This document shows positions 1 to 8,594 of a stretch of DNA of 28,136 nt, piece by piece. Each line of letters starts with the position of its first letter. Within the stretch, counting starts at the first letter, position 1. A model generated the notes under the pieces. It ran no database searches and was not told where the DNA came from. It saw only the letters and a program-made list of their open reading frames with translations. The translations under genes were made by a program, and so were the position numbers. Source of the stretch: JAGBWK01 sp964544595 (GTDB taxonomy: Bacteria > Bacteroidota > Bacteroidia > Bacteroidales > Muribaculaceae); contig CAZJBM010000030.1 in NCBI GenBank assembly GCA_964544595.1, positions 1-28,136 of the forward strand. Direction: 5' to 3'.

Positions 1-382
1 CGAGGGGGTTGAGCGAAGTCTGCATTATGGCGTTGCCGATACCGAGGAGCGAGAACGAGATCAGCATCACGGAATAGCTGCTGCCAAACAGGGGGACGAA
101 GAGCGACACGGCGGTCACAACAAGGCTGACAAGAACTGTTTTCTTACGGCCTATCTTGTTCATTAACATACCGGTCGGCACTGAGAAGATCAGGAACCAG
201 AAGAACACCAGCGAGGGGAAAAGATTGGCCTGCGAGTCGGTAAGGCCCAAATCTTTCTGAACGTAGTTTGACGCGGTGCCGACAAGGTCGACGAAGCCCA
301 TGGCGAAGAAGCAGAGCATCACGGGAATCATCTGCATGAGCTGTCCCTTCTTGTCGGATGCGGGATTATAAGTATTTTCCAT
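1..382 (-). CDS. MFS sugar permease, FHS (FucP-like) family, partial
   Basis: This is the N-terminal 127 codons of an inner-membrane sugar:H+ symporter of the major facilitator superfamily, with the rest beyond the left edge of the window. The start is the ATG at 382-380. The translation begins MENTYNPASDKKGQ and continues into helix 1 with MGFVDLVGTASNY, a segment typical of the fucose/glucose/galactose:H+ symporter group. Between helices 2 and 3 lies the MFS loop motif GMLMNKIGRKK (about residues 75-85). The gene starts 24 nt after the stop of the upstream GH32 gene on the same strand, so the two are very likely co-transcribed. In the B. thetaiotaomicron fructan locus a similar transporter moves fructose released in the periplasm, and I infer fructose as substrate here from context. 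Substrate specificity cannot be read from this fragment. Confidence 0.85.
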   Translation of the reverse strand, partial: MENTYNPASDKKGQLMQMIPVMLCFFAMGFVDLVGTASNYVQKDLGLTDSQANLFPSLVFFWFLIFSVPTGMLMNKIGRKKTVLVSLVVTAVSLFVPLFGSSYSVMLISFSLLGIGNAIMQTSLNPL

Positions 383-406
383 TGATTTATGTTTTTCGGG
401 ATATTA

Positions 407-2254
407 TTATTTATCGTTTTTGATGGAATAGATAGTCAAGTTCTTTACCTTGGCGTTGCCGCGGTCGGTGCTGACGGTCAGTTTGGTGTAAGGGCTGGTG
501 GGGAACACGAGATTGGTCATCACGCACTTGCCGTCGTTGGCAAAGACCTCCATGCTCGACCGGTCGACGAAGATACGCACCGGAAGCGACTCCCCTTTGT
601 TGAAAGTGGGGGCGACGGTCACGGCAGGGAAGTCGTGGCTGAAGTCGACTATACCGCTCTCTCTTCGGTCAAACGAGAGGGTCTCCTTATCGGGGGTATA
701 GGTCATTACCGTTTTCTCTCCCTTGTCGTTGCTGAAGGTAAGCGAAACCGCTCCGGCTTTTCCGGGATCAATGTCCATGACTACCTCACACACGCCGTCG
801 TTGGCGGTCGGGAGGGCTACGGTTTTACCTTTGGCGTTAACGCCGAACGACTTAGCATTGGCCACGACACGACCTCTGAGCGAAGTGAGCTCGGGCGAAG
901 GGGTGGATGCGGCGTAAATCTGGCCGTCGTCGCCCTTGAAGAGGCTGATTTCGCGGGGGAGAGTGTTGGCCGAGCGGAATTGCTTGGTGGGCACCTCGGC
1001 GGCATACTGCCAGTTGCTCATCCAGCCGATAGCCGTGCGGCGGTTGGAGGGAGCGTCGCTCCAGCTCACGATAGCGTAGTTGTCTTTGCCGTAGTCGAGC
1101 CATTTCGTCACCACGTTGCCGTCGGCGTCGGTGTCGGGGGTGAAAGTCTTGCCGTCGAAGTCGCCGATGAAATATTGGATACCGCTGCCGCCGAAGGGGC
1201 CGCCGGGGTTGATGTTGCAGAAAAGCACCCATTTCTTCTGGTCGGTGCCGTCGACGGGAAGCTCAAACAGGTCGGGACATTCCCAAACGCCGTCCTGCGC
1301 GCCCAATCCTTTTCCGAAGCTGCTCTGGAGAGTCCATTCCTTCATGTCGGGCGAAGTGAAAATAAGCATTTCATGGTCGAGCGCGTGAGCGAGTATGAGA
1401 GTCCATTGTTTGGTCTCTGGATTCCAAAACATATTAGGGTCGCGGGCCTCGCTCTCGAGAGTGATAACCGGGTTGCCGGGATAGATAGTGAAGGTCTCCC
1501 CGTTGTCGTTGCTGTAAGCGAGGCTTTGAATCTGGCTGGCTCCGGCCGAGGTATACATGGCGAGGACTGCGTCTTTGCCAAATCCGGCACTGTTTTCGGT
1601 ATCGATTGCCGAGCTGCCGCTGAACACCGCGCCGAGGCCGTTAGGCTCGATTGCGGCGGGATGATGCGTCCAGTTTACAAGGTCGGGCGACGAGGAGTGT
1701 CCCCAGGTCATATTCTGCCATTTCGAGCCGTAGGGGTTCCACTGGTAGTAGAGGTGCCACTCGCCGTCTTTATAGAACATACCGTTGGGGTCGTTCATCC
1801 ATCCGTAGAGAGGGGTATGGTGGAATGCGGGGCGATATTTCTCATGGTTTTCGACATCGATTGTGTCGGTAAGCTCGAAGTTGCTCCAGCAGGCGTCGTC
1901 CTTAGCTTCGCGCACGGTAGAGCGGTCTTGCGACGTGATTATGTTGAGCACCACGTCGTGGCCTTTATACGGCTCAAGGTCTAACGGCATAGAGTAGTCG
2001 ACCTTTGATTTGGCGAGACGCACGTAAATGGTGCGTTCGAGCTTGCCGTCGACAACCACGTTGACCGTAGCGTCGTCGTACGACTCCTGCACGGGCATAA
2101 GAAGATAGCGGGCGGTGCTGTCGACCCTCACGAGCGTATTGTTAGTGCCGAGATGCTCCACCTTCACGCCGTCGGCGGCACTGGCCGAAAAAGCAGCCGC
2201 TCCGGCCAGGGGTATAGCAATCATTGCTAAAGCTATTTTTGATTTCAGTTTCAT
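407..2254 (-). CDS. Secreted GH32 fructan hydrolase (levanase/inulinase type)
   Basis: This 615-aa glycoside hydrolase family 32 enzyme should release fructose from levan, inulin or fructo-oligosaccharides. A signal peptide (residues 1-26, ending ASA) without a lipobox cysteine predicts a soluble periplasmic protein. Residues 28-135 match my memory of the small N-terminal domain often fused to Bacteroidetes GH32 enzymes (DUF4980). The five-bladed propeller carries the full catalytic set: WMNDPNG at 152-158 (nucleophile D155), SGS at 212-214, RDP at 271-273 (transition-state stabiliser D272) and WECP at 324-327 (acid/base E325). A C-terminal beta-sandwich contains VDRSSMEVFAN (563-573). The gene is first in a leftward unit with the permease, divergent from the sensor-regulator. 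An exo-acting role is inferred from predicted location and gene order; linkage preference (beta-2,1 or beta-2,6) cannot be read from the sequence. Confidence 0.95.
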   Translation of the reverse strand: MKLKSKIALAMIAIPLAGAAAFSASAADGVKVEHLGTNNTLVRVDSTARYLLMPVQESYDDATVNVVVDGKLERTIYVRLAKSKVDYSMPLDLEPYKGHDVVLNIITSQDRSTVREAKDDACWSNFELTDTIDVENHEKYRPAFHHTPLYGWMNDPNGMFYKDGEWHLYYQWNPYGSKWQNMTWGHSSSPDLVNWTHHPAAIEPNGLGAVFSGSSAIDTENSAGFGKDAVLAMYTSAGASQIQSLAYSNDNGETFTIYPGNPVITLESEARDPNMFWNPETKQWTLILAHALDHEMLIFTSPDMKEWTLQSSFGKGLGAQDGVWECPDLFELPVDGTDQKKWVLFCNINPGGPFGGSGIQYFIGDFDGKTFTPDTDADGNVVTKWLDYGKDNYAIVSWSDAPSNRRTAIGWMSNWQYAAEVPTKQFRSANTLPREISLFKGDDGQIYAASTPSPELTSLRGRVVANAKSFGVNAKGKTVALPTANDGVCEVVMDIDPGKAGAVSLTFSNDKGEKTVMTYTPDKETLSFDRRESGIVDFSHDFPAVTVAPTFNKGESLPVRIFVDRSSMEVFANDGKCVMTNLVFPTSPYTKLTVSTDRGNAKVKNLTIYSIKNDK

Positions 2255-2304
2255 AATGGGTTTTGTTATACAACCGATGTTTTTTCAGGTTAAGATTTAT
2301 ACCG

Positions 2305-2312
2305 CAAAACTA
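2305..2312 (-). promoter_or_regulatory. Candidate -7 element for the GH32/permease unit
   Basis: Read leftward, the sequence is TAGTTTTG, matching the Bacteroidetes -7 consensus TAnnTTTG. It lies about 50 nt upstream of the GH32 start codon (2254). I see no good -33 TTTG at the expected distance, which fits a promoter that needs an activator. The paired operator at 2339-2381 lies just upstream of it in this direction. Confidence 0.5.
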
Positions 2313-2338
2313 CGATTTTTATTATTATATCCCCTATT

Positions 2339-2381
2339 AAAAATTGTGCAAACACTTATAAAAATTGTGCATCGCGCAAAA
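2339..2381 (+). promoter_or_regulatory. Paired direct-repeat operator, copy 1
   Basis: Two copies of AAAAATTGTGCA (2339-2350 and 2360-2371) are spaced exactly 21 bp start to start, two helical turns, and the second runs into TCGCGCAAAA (2372-2381). The same arrangement recurs upstream of susC at 5337-5379, where the 22-nt segment matching 2360-2381 differs at one base. Direct repeats two turns apart are usual for AraC-type activators, and the neighbouring gene encodes a hybrid regulator with an AraC output domain, so I infer that this is its binding site. It could serve the leftward GH32 unit, the regulator gene, or both. Confidence 0.72.
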
Positions 2382-2418
2382 ATTCATATTAAATGCACTG
2401 TTATTCTTAAGTTTATAT

Positions 2419-2426
2419 TATCTTTG
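2419..2426 (+). promoter_or_regulatory. Candidate -7 element for the hybrid sensor gene
   Basis: TATCTTTG matches TAnnTTTG exactly and lies 70 nt upstream of the ATG at 2497. Only a weak -33 candidate (CTG at 2398-2400, 18 bp upstream) is visible. Confidence 0.5.
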
Positions 2427-2496
2427 CATAGAAAAGACCGCGGGACTGTCTACCGCCTTTACCATATCATTACATTGCGTGACATAATCTAAGTCC

Positions 2497-5244
2497 ATGA
2501 GAAAACCGATCATATTCAATATCATAATATCGCTGATGCTTATCTCCATGGCCGCCTGCAAGGAGCAGAAGCATTACCGCATAGGCATTTCTCAATGCAG
2601 CGAGGACGACTGGCGCCGGAAAATGAACGACGAGATCAATTGCGAGATAATGCTCCACCCCGAGGCTGAGGTCGAAATCAGATCGGCCGACGACAGCAAC
2701 GAGAAGCAGATTGCCGACATACGCTACTTTGCCGAGAACGGCTTCGACATAATCATCGCGTCGCCCAACGAGGCCGATGCCATAACGCCTGTAATTAAAG
2801 AGGTGTATGAGTCGGGCATACCGGTGATGGTTTTCGACCGCAGCATCAACGGCGACTACTACACAGCCGCTCAGGACGTTGACAACTACGGCATAGGCAA
2901 AGCTGCCGCGCGCTATGCCCACAATCTCATCGGCGACAATGGCAAAGTACTGGAAATCTACGGATTGCCGGGGTCGACTCCAGCCATAAAACGCCATGAA
3001 GGCTTCCGCGACGAGGCAAGGGAGATAGGATTGAACGTTGTCGGGGCGGCGTTTGGCAATTGGAATTACGAGGATGCGGCCGTCGTGGCCGACTCGCTGC
3101 TTTCGCTTTACCCCGACGCTGACCTCATCTACGCCCACAACGACCGCATGGCCATCGGAGCGTCGGAAGTAGCGAAGAAGAAGGGCTTATCACCCAAAAT
3201 CATAGGCATCGACGCGGCCCCCGAAATAGGCATAAAGGCCGTGGCCGACAACGTGATCGACGCCACATTCCTCTATCCCACCGAGGGTTACGGCCTTGTG
3301 CGCACCGCCTTGGCGATACTTAAAGGCGAACCATACAAGCGCGAGACCCGCGTGCCGGTCTCTTCGGCTGTCGACAAATCAAACGCCGACATCCTGCTGC
3401 TGCAGAACGAGTCGCTTAAAGAGGAGATGGCTAAAATCAAACTGCTGAAATCGCAGGTCGACGAATATTGGAGCCAACACTCGGCGCAAACAACGCTTTT
3501 CTATGCATCAATCGTCATCGTCGCCCTTCTATTCGGATTCCTGTTTATGGTGCTGAGGTCTTTCTGGATGCACAAGCGCAACCAGAAAATGCTCCTGGAG
3601 CAAAACAAACTCCTTGCGCAGCAACGCGATATGGAGAAAAGCCTCAACGAGCAGCTCAACGCCGCAACGCAGTCAAAGCTGATGTTTTTCACCAACGTGT
3701 CCCACGACCTTCGAACACCCCTTACCCTGATAGCCGAGCCGGTTGAGCAGCTTGAGGCGGCCGACTACCTCACGCCCCAGCACCACGCTCTGATGAAGAT
3801 CGCGAGCAAGAACGTAAAGATATTGAAACGCCTTATAAACCAAATCCTTGATTTCAGGAAGTATGAAAACGGCAAGTTGCCGCTCAATCTCTCTGAGGTG
3901 CATATCGCCGAGCTGATACGCGACTGGTCGGAGTCATTCACAGCCCTCGCGAGAAAACGCGACATTAAGCTTACTATCGACATAATGGTTAAGTCGACCG
4001 AAACCATGGCTATCGACACCGAGAAAATCGAGCGCGTCTTTTTCAATCTCATGTCCAACGCGTTTAAATACACCCCCAACAACGAGAAGATTCACTTCGC
4101 CTGCTCATGCGACGACAACACCCTGGAATTTTCAGTCGAAGACACCGGGCAAGGCATTGCCGCTGAGGATATTGGCAATATATTTGACCGCTTTTACCAA
4201 GTAGATAAGATTCACCCCAACGGCTCCGGCATAGGGCTATCGCTCGCCAAAGCGTTCGTCGAGCTCCACGGCGGCTCAATCAACGTGGAGAGCGCGCTGG
4301 GCGTTGGCAGCAAATTCACCGTCCGCATCCCTGTAAAGCACGTCGACGCGACCGAAAACATCGAGGTGACCCGCGCTATCCCCGATAGCGAAATCAACGC
4401 CGAGCTCGATGAAATCGACCTTGACGCCAATAACGACGACAGCGCCAACCCGCTCATGCTCGTCGTTGACGACAACCCCGACATACGAAAGCTTATCCGC
4501 GAGCTGCTTTCTGACCAATACCGCATCATCGAGGCCCAGAACGGCAAAGAGGGCATACGTCTCGCCTCAAAATATGTTCCCGACCTGATTATCAGCGATG
4601 TGATGATGCCGGTGATGGACGGATTGGAATTCTGCCGCAGAATAAAGGATGAAATCTCCACCTCCCATATCCCCGTGTTGTTGCTGACTGCCTGCAGCAT
4701 GGACGAGCAGCGCACGCTCGGCTACGAAAGCGGAGCCGACGGCTACCTATCGAAGCCGTTCAACAGCAAGATGCTAAGAATGCGCTGCGAAAACCTTATC
4801 GAGAACCGCAAGCGCATAAAGAACATACTGTCGGACAATCCTTTGCATCGCTCCGCCGCCCCAGCCACGGCAACCGCCGCCGACACTCAGTCCCCGCCCG
4901 TCGCTGATATCGACAACGACTTCTACACCCGATTCGTCAGCCTCACCAACGCCGAGATGGGCAACCCCGACCTCAATATCGACAGCCTTGCGTCGGCCCT
5001 CGGATTGGGTCGTTCACAATTCTACCGAAAAATCAAGGCCCTGACCAATTACTCGCCGGTAGAGTTGCTGAGGAAGATGCGTCTCACAAAGGCGCGCGAA
5101 ATGCTGTCGTCGACCGACAAGACCATCAGCGAAATCGCCTACGAGGTCGGCTTCTCGGCCCCGGCCTATTTCACGAGAGTTTTCCGCGAGACTTACGGCG
5201 AGTCGCCGTCAGAGCTACGCGCGAGGCTTGGGGCTAAAGAATAG
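2497..5244 (+). CDS. Hybrid two-component system regulator with sugar-binding-protein-type sensor
   Basis: This 915-aa single-chain sensor and transcription regulator controls the fructan locus. An N-terminal hydrophobic segment (4-20) exports a type I periplasmic-binding-protein (LacI/ribose-binding-like) sensor domain at about 26-295, and a transmembrane helix spans 333-354. The histidine kinase has its H-box at SHDLRTP (402-408, H403), an N-box around 517-526 (NLMSNAFKYT), and G-boxes DTGQGI (549-554) and GSGIGLSL (576-583). The receiver domain spans about 653-770, with acidic pair D658/D659, phospho-acceptor D701 and K753. The AraC-type helix-turn-helix DNA-binding domain is at about 815-912. 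A PBP-fold sensor in place of the more common beta-propeller (Reg_prop) sensor is the architecture of BT1754, which binds fructose. I infer the same ligand from that and the GH32 neighbours; the binding residues were not checked. Confidence 0.95.
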   Translation: MRKPIIFNIIISLMLISMAACKEQKHYRIGISQCSEDDWRRKMNDEINCEIMLHPEAEVEIRSADDSNEKQIADIRYFAENGFDIIIASPNEADAITPVIKEVYESGIPVMVFDRSINGDYYTAAQDVDNYGIGKAAARYAHNLIGDNGKVLEIYGLPGSTPAIKRHEGFRDEAREIGLNVVGAAFGNWNYEDAAVVADSLLSLYPDADLIYAHNDRMAIGASEVAKKKGLSPKIIGIDAAPEIGIKAVADNVIDATFLYPTEGYGLVRTALAILKGEPYKRETRVPVSSAVDKSNADILLLQNESLKEEMAKIKLLKSQVDEYWSQHSAQTTLFYASIVIVALLFGFLFMVLRSFWMHKRNQKMLLEQNKLLAQQRDMEKSLNEQLNAATQSKLMFFTNVSHDLRTPLTLIAEPVEQLEAADYLTPQHHALMKIASKNVKILKRLINQILDFRKYENGKLPLNLSEVHIAELIRDWSESFTALARKRDIKLTIDIMVKSTETMAIDTEKIERVFFNLMSNAFKYTPNNEKIHFACSCDDNTLEFSVEDTGQGIAAEDIGNIFDRFYQVDKIHPNGSGIGLSLAKAFVELHGGSINVESALGVGSKFTVRIPVKHVDATENIEVTRAIPDSEINAELDEIDLDANNDDSANPLMLVVDDNPDIRKLIRELLSDQYRIIEAQNGKEGIRLASKYVPDLIISDVMMPVMDGLEFCRRIKDEISTSHIPVLLLTACSMDEQRTLGYESGADGYLSKPFNSKMLRMRCENLIENRKRIKNILSDNPLHRSAAPATATAADTQSPPVADIDNDFYTRFVSLTNAEMGNPDLNIDSLASALGLGRSQFYRKIKALTNYSPVELLRKMRLTKAREMLSSTDKTISEIAYEVGFSAPAYFTRVFRETYGESPSELRARLGAKE

Positions 5245-5265
5245 CCGCCGAGCGAATATACCGCT

Positions 5266-5303
5266 AAAGGGTCGCAGTATCGAAAAAAATACCGCGACCC
5301 TTT
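5266..5303 (+). terminator. Terminator hairpin after the hybrid sensor gene
   Basis: AAAGGGTCGC (5266-5275) pairs perfectly with GCGACCCTTT (5294-5303), with an extra inner GTAT/ATAC pairing. It starts 21 nt after the stop codon. No long T-run follows, so termination could be partial. Confidence 0.7.
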
Positions 5304-5336
5304 GATTTATCTGACAATTAGCGCTATACGACTATC

Positions 5337-5379
5337 AAAAATCGTGCATAATATATGAAAAATGGTGCATCGCGCAAAA
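5337..5379 (+). promoter_or_regulatory. Paired direct-repeat operator, copy 2 (susC promoter)
   Basis: AAAAATCGTGCA (5337-5348) and AAAAATGGTGCA (5358-5369) are again 21 bp apart, and the second again runs into TCGCGCAAAA (5370-5379). Over 22 nt (5358-5379) this matches 2360-2381 with a single difference. It sits just upstream of a candidate -7 element at 5385, where the -33 box would be, which suits an activator contacting RNA polymerase. The site is inferred to be bound by the AraC domain of the adjacent regulator. Confidence 0.75.
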
Positions 5380-5384
5380 TTTAA

Positions 5385-5517
5385 TATCCTTTGCAACATT
5401 AGTCCTAACCACTTAATATTACTGCGCGATAACTTTGTTGCCGTAACGTCGCCCCCAACTCCCGGCGACAAATTTTCACCCCTCGGCAACTTAACTTTAA
5501 ACCAAAATAACAATAAC
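5385..5517 (+). promoter_or_regulatory. susC promoter candidates and 5' leader
   Basis: Two -7 candidates are visible: TATCCTTTG (5385-5393, one base longer than TAnnTTTG, right after the operator) and TAACTTTG (5430-5437, exact match). A small hairpin GTCGCC/GGCGAC (5448-5453 with 5464-5469) lies in the leader, which then becomes A-rich before the start codon. Which start site is used cannot be decided from sequence; proximity to the operator favours the first. Confidence 0.5.
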
Positions 5518-8500
5518 ATGAAAAAAGCAATTCTCAGTGCTATCTTGCTATTCTTTATGGCAATCGCGGCGCAAGCGCAGGACATCACTGTGCATGGGAC
5601 TGTTGTTTCCGCATCAGACGGCGAGCCTCTGATCGGCGCAAGCGTTATTTCCGACTTGAAAGGGACGGCCGGAGTCGCCACCGACATCGACGGAAATTTC
5701 GTCATCACGGTTCCCGATGGTTCAAACCTTACAGTAACTTATGTAGGTTATAAGGCTAAGACAGTAAAAGCCGAGAATGAAATGACTATCGCTCTCGACG
5801 AAGACTCAGAACTTCTCGACGAAGTGGTGGTAGTCGGTTATCAGACCGTGCGTAAGGCCGACCTTACAGGCGCTGTGGCCGTCATGAACATGAAAGAGCC
5901 TTTGAGCGAAAACTCAGGCAACATCATGAACTCAATGGCAGGCAAGCTCCCCGGCGTGAACGTTATCCCCGACGCCGCTCCCGGCGGTACAGGCTCTATA
6001 CGCGTCCGCGGTATGTCGACCGCCAACTCAAGCAACGACCCTCTCTATATTATTGACGGAGTGCCCACAGATAACATTAACTGCATCAACCCCTCCGACA
6101 TCGAGTCGATGCAGGTATTGAAGGACGCCGCTTCGGCTTCTATCTACGGTTCGCGCGCTGCCAACGGCGTTGTGATCATCACCACCAAGCAGGGCAAAGG
6201 CGACCGCATGACTATCAACGTGAATTACGCTGCCAGCGCGCAGACCGTGGCCAAGCGCTACAAAATGCTCAACGCGCAGCAGTGGGGCGAAGCTTACTGG
6301 ACCGCTTCGGCCAACTCCAACATCGCTCCCTCTCACGTGCTTTACGGCTCAGGCCCGACTCCCGTGCTCCAGCAATACGTCGACGGTAACCCCAACTACC
6401 CTACCACCGACACCGACTGGCAGGATCAGATTTACCGCACAGCATGGACCAACAACCTGACAGCTTCTATCTCCAACAATACCGAGAAAGGCTCAGTGAT
6501 GCTCTCTCTTAACTACATCAACCAGAACGGTAACATCAACGACACATTCTACGAGCGTTACTCAGCCCGCGTGAACTCTCGCTACGACTTCAACAAATAC
6601 ATCACCGTAGGCGAGAACTTGTTAGTGGCCCGCTGGACCAACCGCGGCGTCGACGTGGCAGGTGACCGCGGTATCCCCTTCACAGCTATGAGCCAGCATC
6701 CCGCGCTTCCCGTTCGCGGCCTCAACGGCGACTGGACTCTCCCTCTCGGCCTTATCGGCTCTGACCTCGGCAACCCCGTGCAGCTCATCGCCAACGCCAA
6801 AGACAACGACTTCGCCTCTTGGCGCATCCTCGGCAACGCCTACCTCGAAGTTAAACCTATCGAAGGCCTCTCGCTGAAAACCAACATCGGTATCGAGCAC
6901 AGCCAGTACTTCAACAATACCCTCGGCCGCGCCGTTAACCCCGGCGACGTCAACAGCATGTCGAGCGTCTACGGTCAGGGCGATACCTGGACTTGGACCA
7001 ACACCGCCAACTACAATAAGACATTCGCCGAAAAGCATCATCTTACCGTGCTCTTAGGCACCGAGGCTATCGGCTACACATTCCGCGACCTCTCAGCTTC
7101 GCGCGAAGGCTATGCGTTTGAGGATGCCGACTTCATGCAGATCGGTTCAGGCACAGGCACCCGCAACAACGGCGGCGGCAAAACCCAGTGGGCGGTATTC
7201 TCGCTCTTCGGCAAAGCCGACTACAACTACGACGACCGCTACCTCGCTTCGTTCACAATACGCCGCGACGAGAACTCTCGCTTCGCCAAAGGCTACCGCG
7301 CCGGCGTGTTCCCCGCATTCTCTCTCGCTTGGCGTCCTACTCAGGAAGCTTTCTTCCCGAAAAACGAGATTCTCAACGACATGAAGATCCGCTACTCTTG
7401 GGGCCAGAACGGTAACGCCAATATCCCCTCGCTCTATCCTGCCTACTCTACCTACATCTTCAACACCGGCAACGGCGCGTACGACCTTAGCGGCACCAAC
7501 TCGCTGACCACTCCCGGTATCACACTGGCAAGCACAGGCAACCCCAAGCTCAAATGGGAAACCACATATCAGAACAATATCGGCGTTGACTTCTCATTCT
7601 TCAACGGATCGCTCAACCTTAGCGCCGACTACTACGTCAAGAAAACCAAAGACATGCTCACCATTCCGCCGGCCCTCGACGTAGCAGGTGAAAACGCTGC
7701 TATCTGGCTCAACACCGGCGACATGAAGAATACCGGTTGGGAAGTCACGGTAGCTTACCGCAGCCCGCAATACGGCGAATTCTCATGGAACGGTTCTATC
7801 AACCTCTCGCAATACAAGAACAAGCTCGTCACCCTCAACTCTCGCCAGAAATTCATCGGCGGCGACCAGCGCCTCATCCCCGGCCAGCCTATGGGCGTCT
7901 ACTACGGCTACGTGTGCGACGGCATCTTCCAGAACGCTGAGCAGGTTGCCAACCACGCCGCTCAGAACGGCGCAGCCCCCGGCCGCCTTATCTACCGCGA
8001 CCTCGACGGCAACGGCGTCATCGACGATAACGACCGCTGCATCATCGGCGACCCCAACCCCGATCTGTCAATGGGTATCAATCTCGGATTCAAATACAAA
8101 GCCTTCTCGCTCGATATGTTCTTCGCAGGCGACTTCGGCTTCGACATCCAGAACCACATGAAACGTCAGCTCCTCTCAATGAACTATGGCAACCTCGCCA
8201 CCAACCGCGGCGTTGACATCCTCAAAGCATGGACTCCCGACAACACCAACACCGACATCCCCGCTCTCTCGCTCACCGACGACAACAACGAGTCGCGCTT
8301 CTCTTCTTACTACGTCGAGAACGGATCGTACATGAAGATGAAATATCTCAAGCTGTCGTATATGCTGCCCAAGAATCTTATCGGTAAAATCGGCGCATCG
8401 AATATCGACGTCTACGGGCAGGTAGAGAACGTGTTCACTATCACCAAGTACACCGGCCTCGACCCCGAAATCCTCCCCGGCGAGTATGGCGCGCACATCG

Positions 8501-8559
8501 ATAACGGCGCATATCCCCGCCCCCGCACATTCACTATCGGTGTAAACCTTCAATTCTAA
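5518..8559 (+). CDS. SusC/RagA-family TonB-dependent outer-membrane transporter
   Basis: This 1013-aa outer-membrane channel imports oligosaccharides with its SusD lid, powered by TonB. The start is set at the ATG at 5518, because MKKAILSAILLFFMAIAAQA is a textbook signal peptide (cleaved after A20); an in-frame ATG at 5362 lies inside the operator. Residues 22-95 form the carboxypeptidase-regulatory-like domain, and DEVVVVGYQ (101-109) is the TonB-box region. The plug domain follows, with RVRGMSTANSSNDPLYIIDG (162-181), the SusC/RagA hallmark, then a long barrel ending in an aromatic residue (GVNLQF). It is followed 35 nt later by susD. Context (PBP-sensor regulator, GH32 enzymes, shared operator) indicates fructan oligosaccharides as the cargo; the sequence alone does not show specificity. 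Confidence 0.95.
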   Translation: MKKAILSAILLFFMAIAAQAQDITVHGTVVSASDGEPLIGASVISDLKGTAGVATDIDGNFVITVPDGSNLTVTYVGYKAKTVKAENEMTIALDEDSELLDEVVVVGYQTVRKADLTGAVAVMNMKEPLSENSGNIMNSMAGKLPGVNVIPDAAPGGTGSIRVRGMSTANSSNDPLYIIDGVPTDNINCINPSDIESMQVLKDAASASIYGSRAANGVVIITTKQGKGDRMTINVNYAASAQTVAKRYKMLNAQQWGEAYWTASANSNIAPSHVLYGSGPTPVLQQYVDGNPNYPTTDTDWQDQIYRTAWTNNLTASISNNTEKGSVMLSLNYINQNGNINDTFYERYSARVNSRYDFNKYITVGENLLVARWTNRGVDVAGDRGIPFTAMSQHPALPVRGLNGDWTLPLGLIGSDLGNPVQLIANAKDNDFASWRILGNAYLEVKPIEGLSLKTNIGIEHSQYFNNTLGRAVNPGDVNSMSSVYGQGDTWTWTNTANYNKTFAEKHHLTVLLGTEAIGYTFRDLSASREGYAFEDADFMQIGSGTGTRNNGGGKTQWAVFSLFGKADYNYDDRYLASFTIRRDENSRFAKGYRAGVFPAFSLAWRPTQEAFFPKNEILNDMKIRYSWGQNGNANIPSLYPAYSTYIFNTGNGAYDLSGTNSLTTPGITLASTGNPKLKWETTYQNNIGVDFSFFNGSLNLSADYYVKKTKDMLTIPPALDVAGENAAIWLNTGDMKNTGWEVTVAYRSPQYGEFSWNGSINLSQYKNKLVTLNSRQKFIGGDQRLIPGQPMGVYYGYVCDGIFQNAEQVANHAAQNGAAPGRLIYRDLDGNGVIDDNDRCIIGDPNPDLSMGINLGFKYKAFSLDMFFAGDFGFDIQNHMKRQLLSMNYGNLATNRGVDILKAWTPDNTNTDIPALSLTDDNNESRFSSYYVENGSYMKMKYLKLSYMLPKNLIGKIGASNIDVYGQVENVFTITKYTGLDPEILPGEYGAHIDNGAYPRPRTFTIGVNLQF

Positions 8560-8594
8560 GCCAACGGAATTAGTAATCATTACAAATTCATACA

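Noticed and set aside
389..1984. Long open frame (531 codons) on the opposite strand of the first GH32 gene
   Set aside because: It lies entirely antisense to a clear enzyme gene, has no recognisable domain, and reflects the codon bias of that gene.
2115..2492. Rightward open frame of 125 codons across the divergent regulatory gap
   Set aside because: It overlaps the GH32 signal peptide antisense and both promoter and operator elements; composition is that of AT-rich non-coding DNA.
5362..5517. Upstream ATG extending susC by 52 codons
   Set aside because: The ATG lies inside the paired operator and the added residues precede a perfect signal peptide beginning at 5518.
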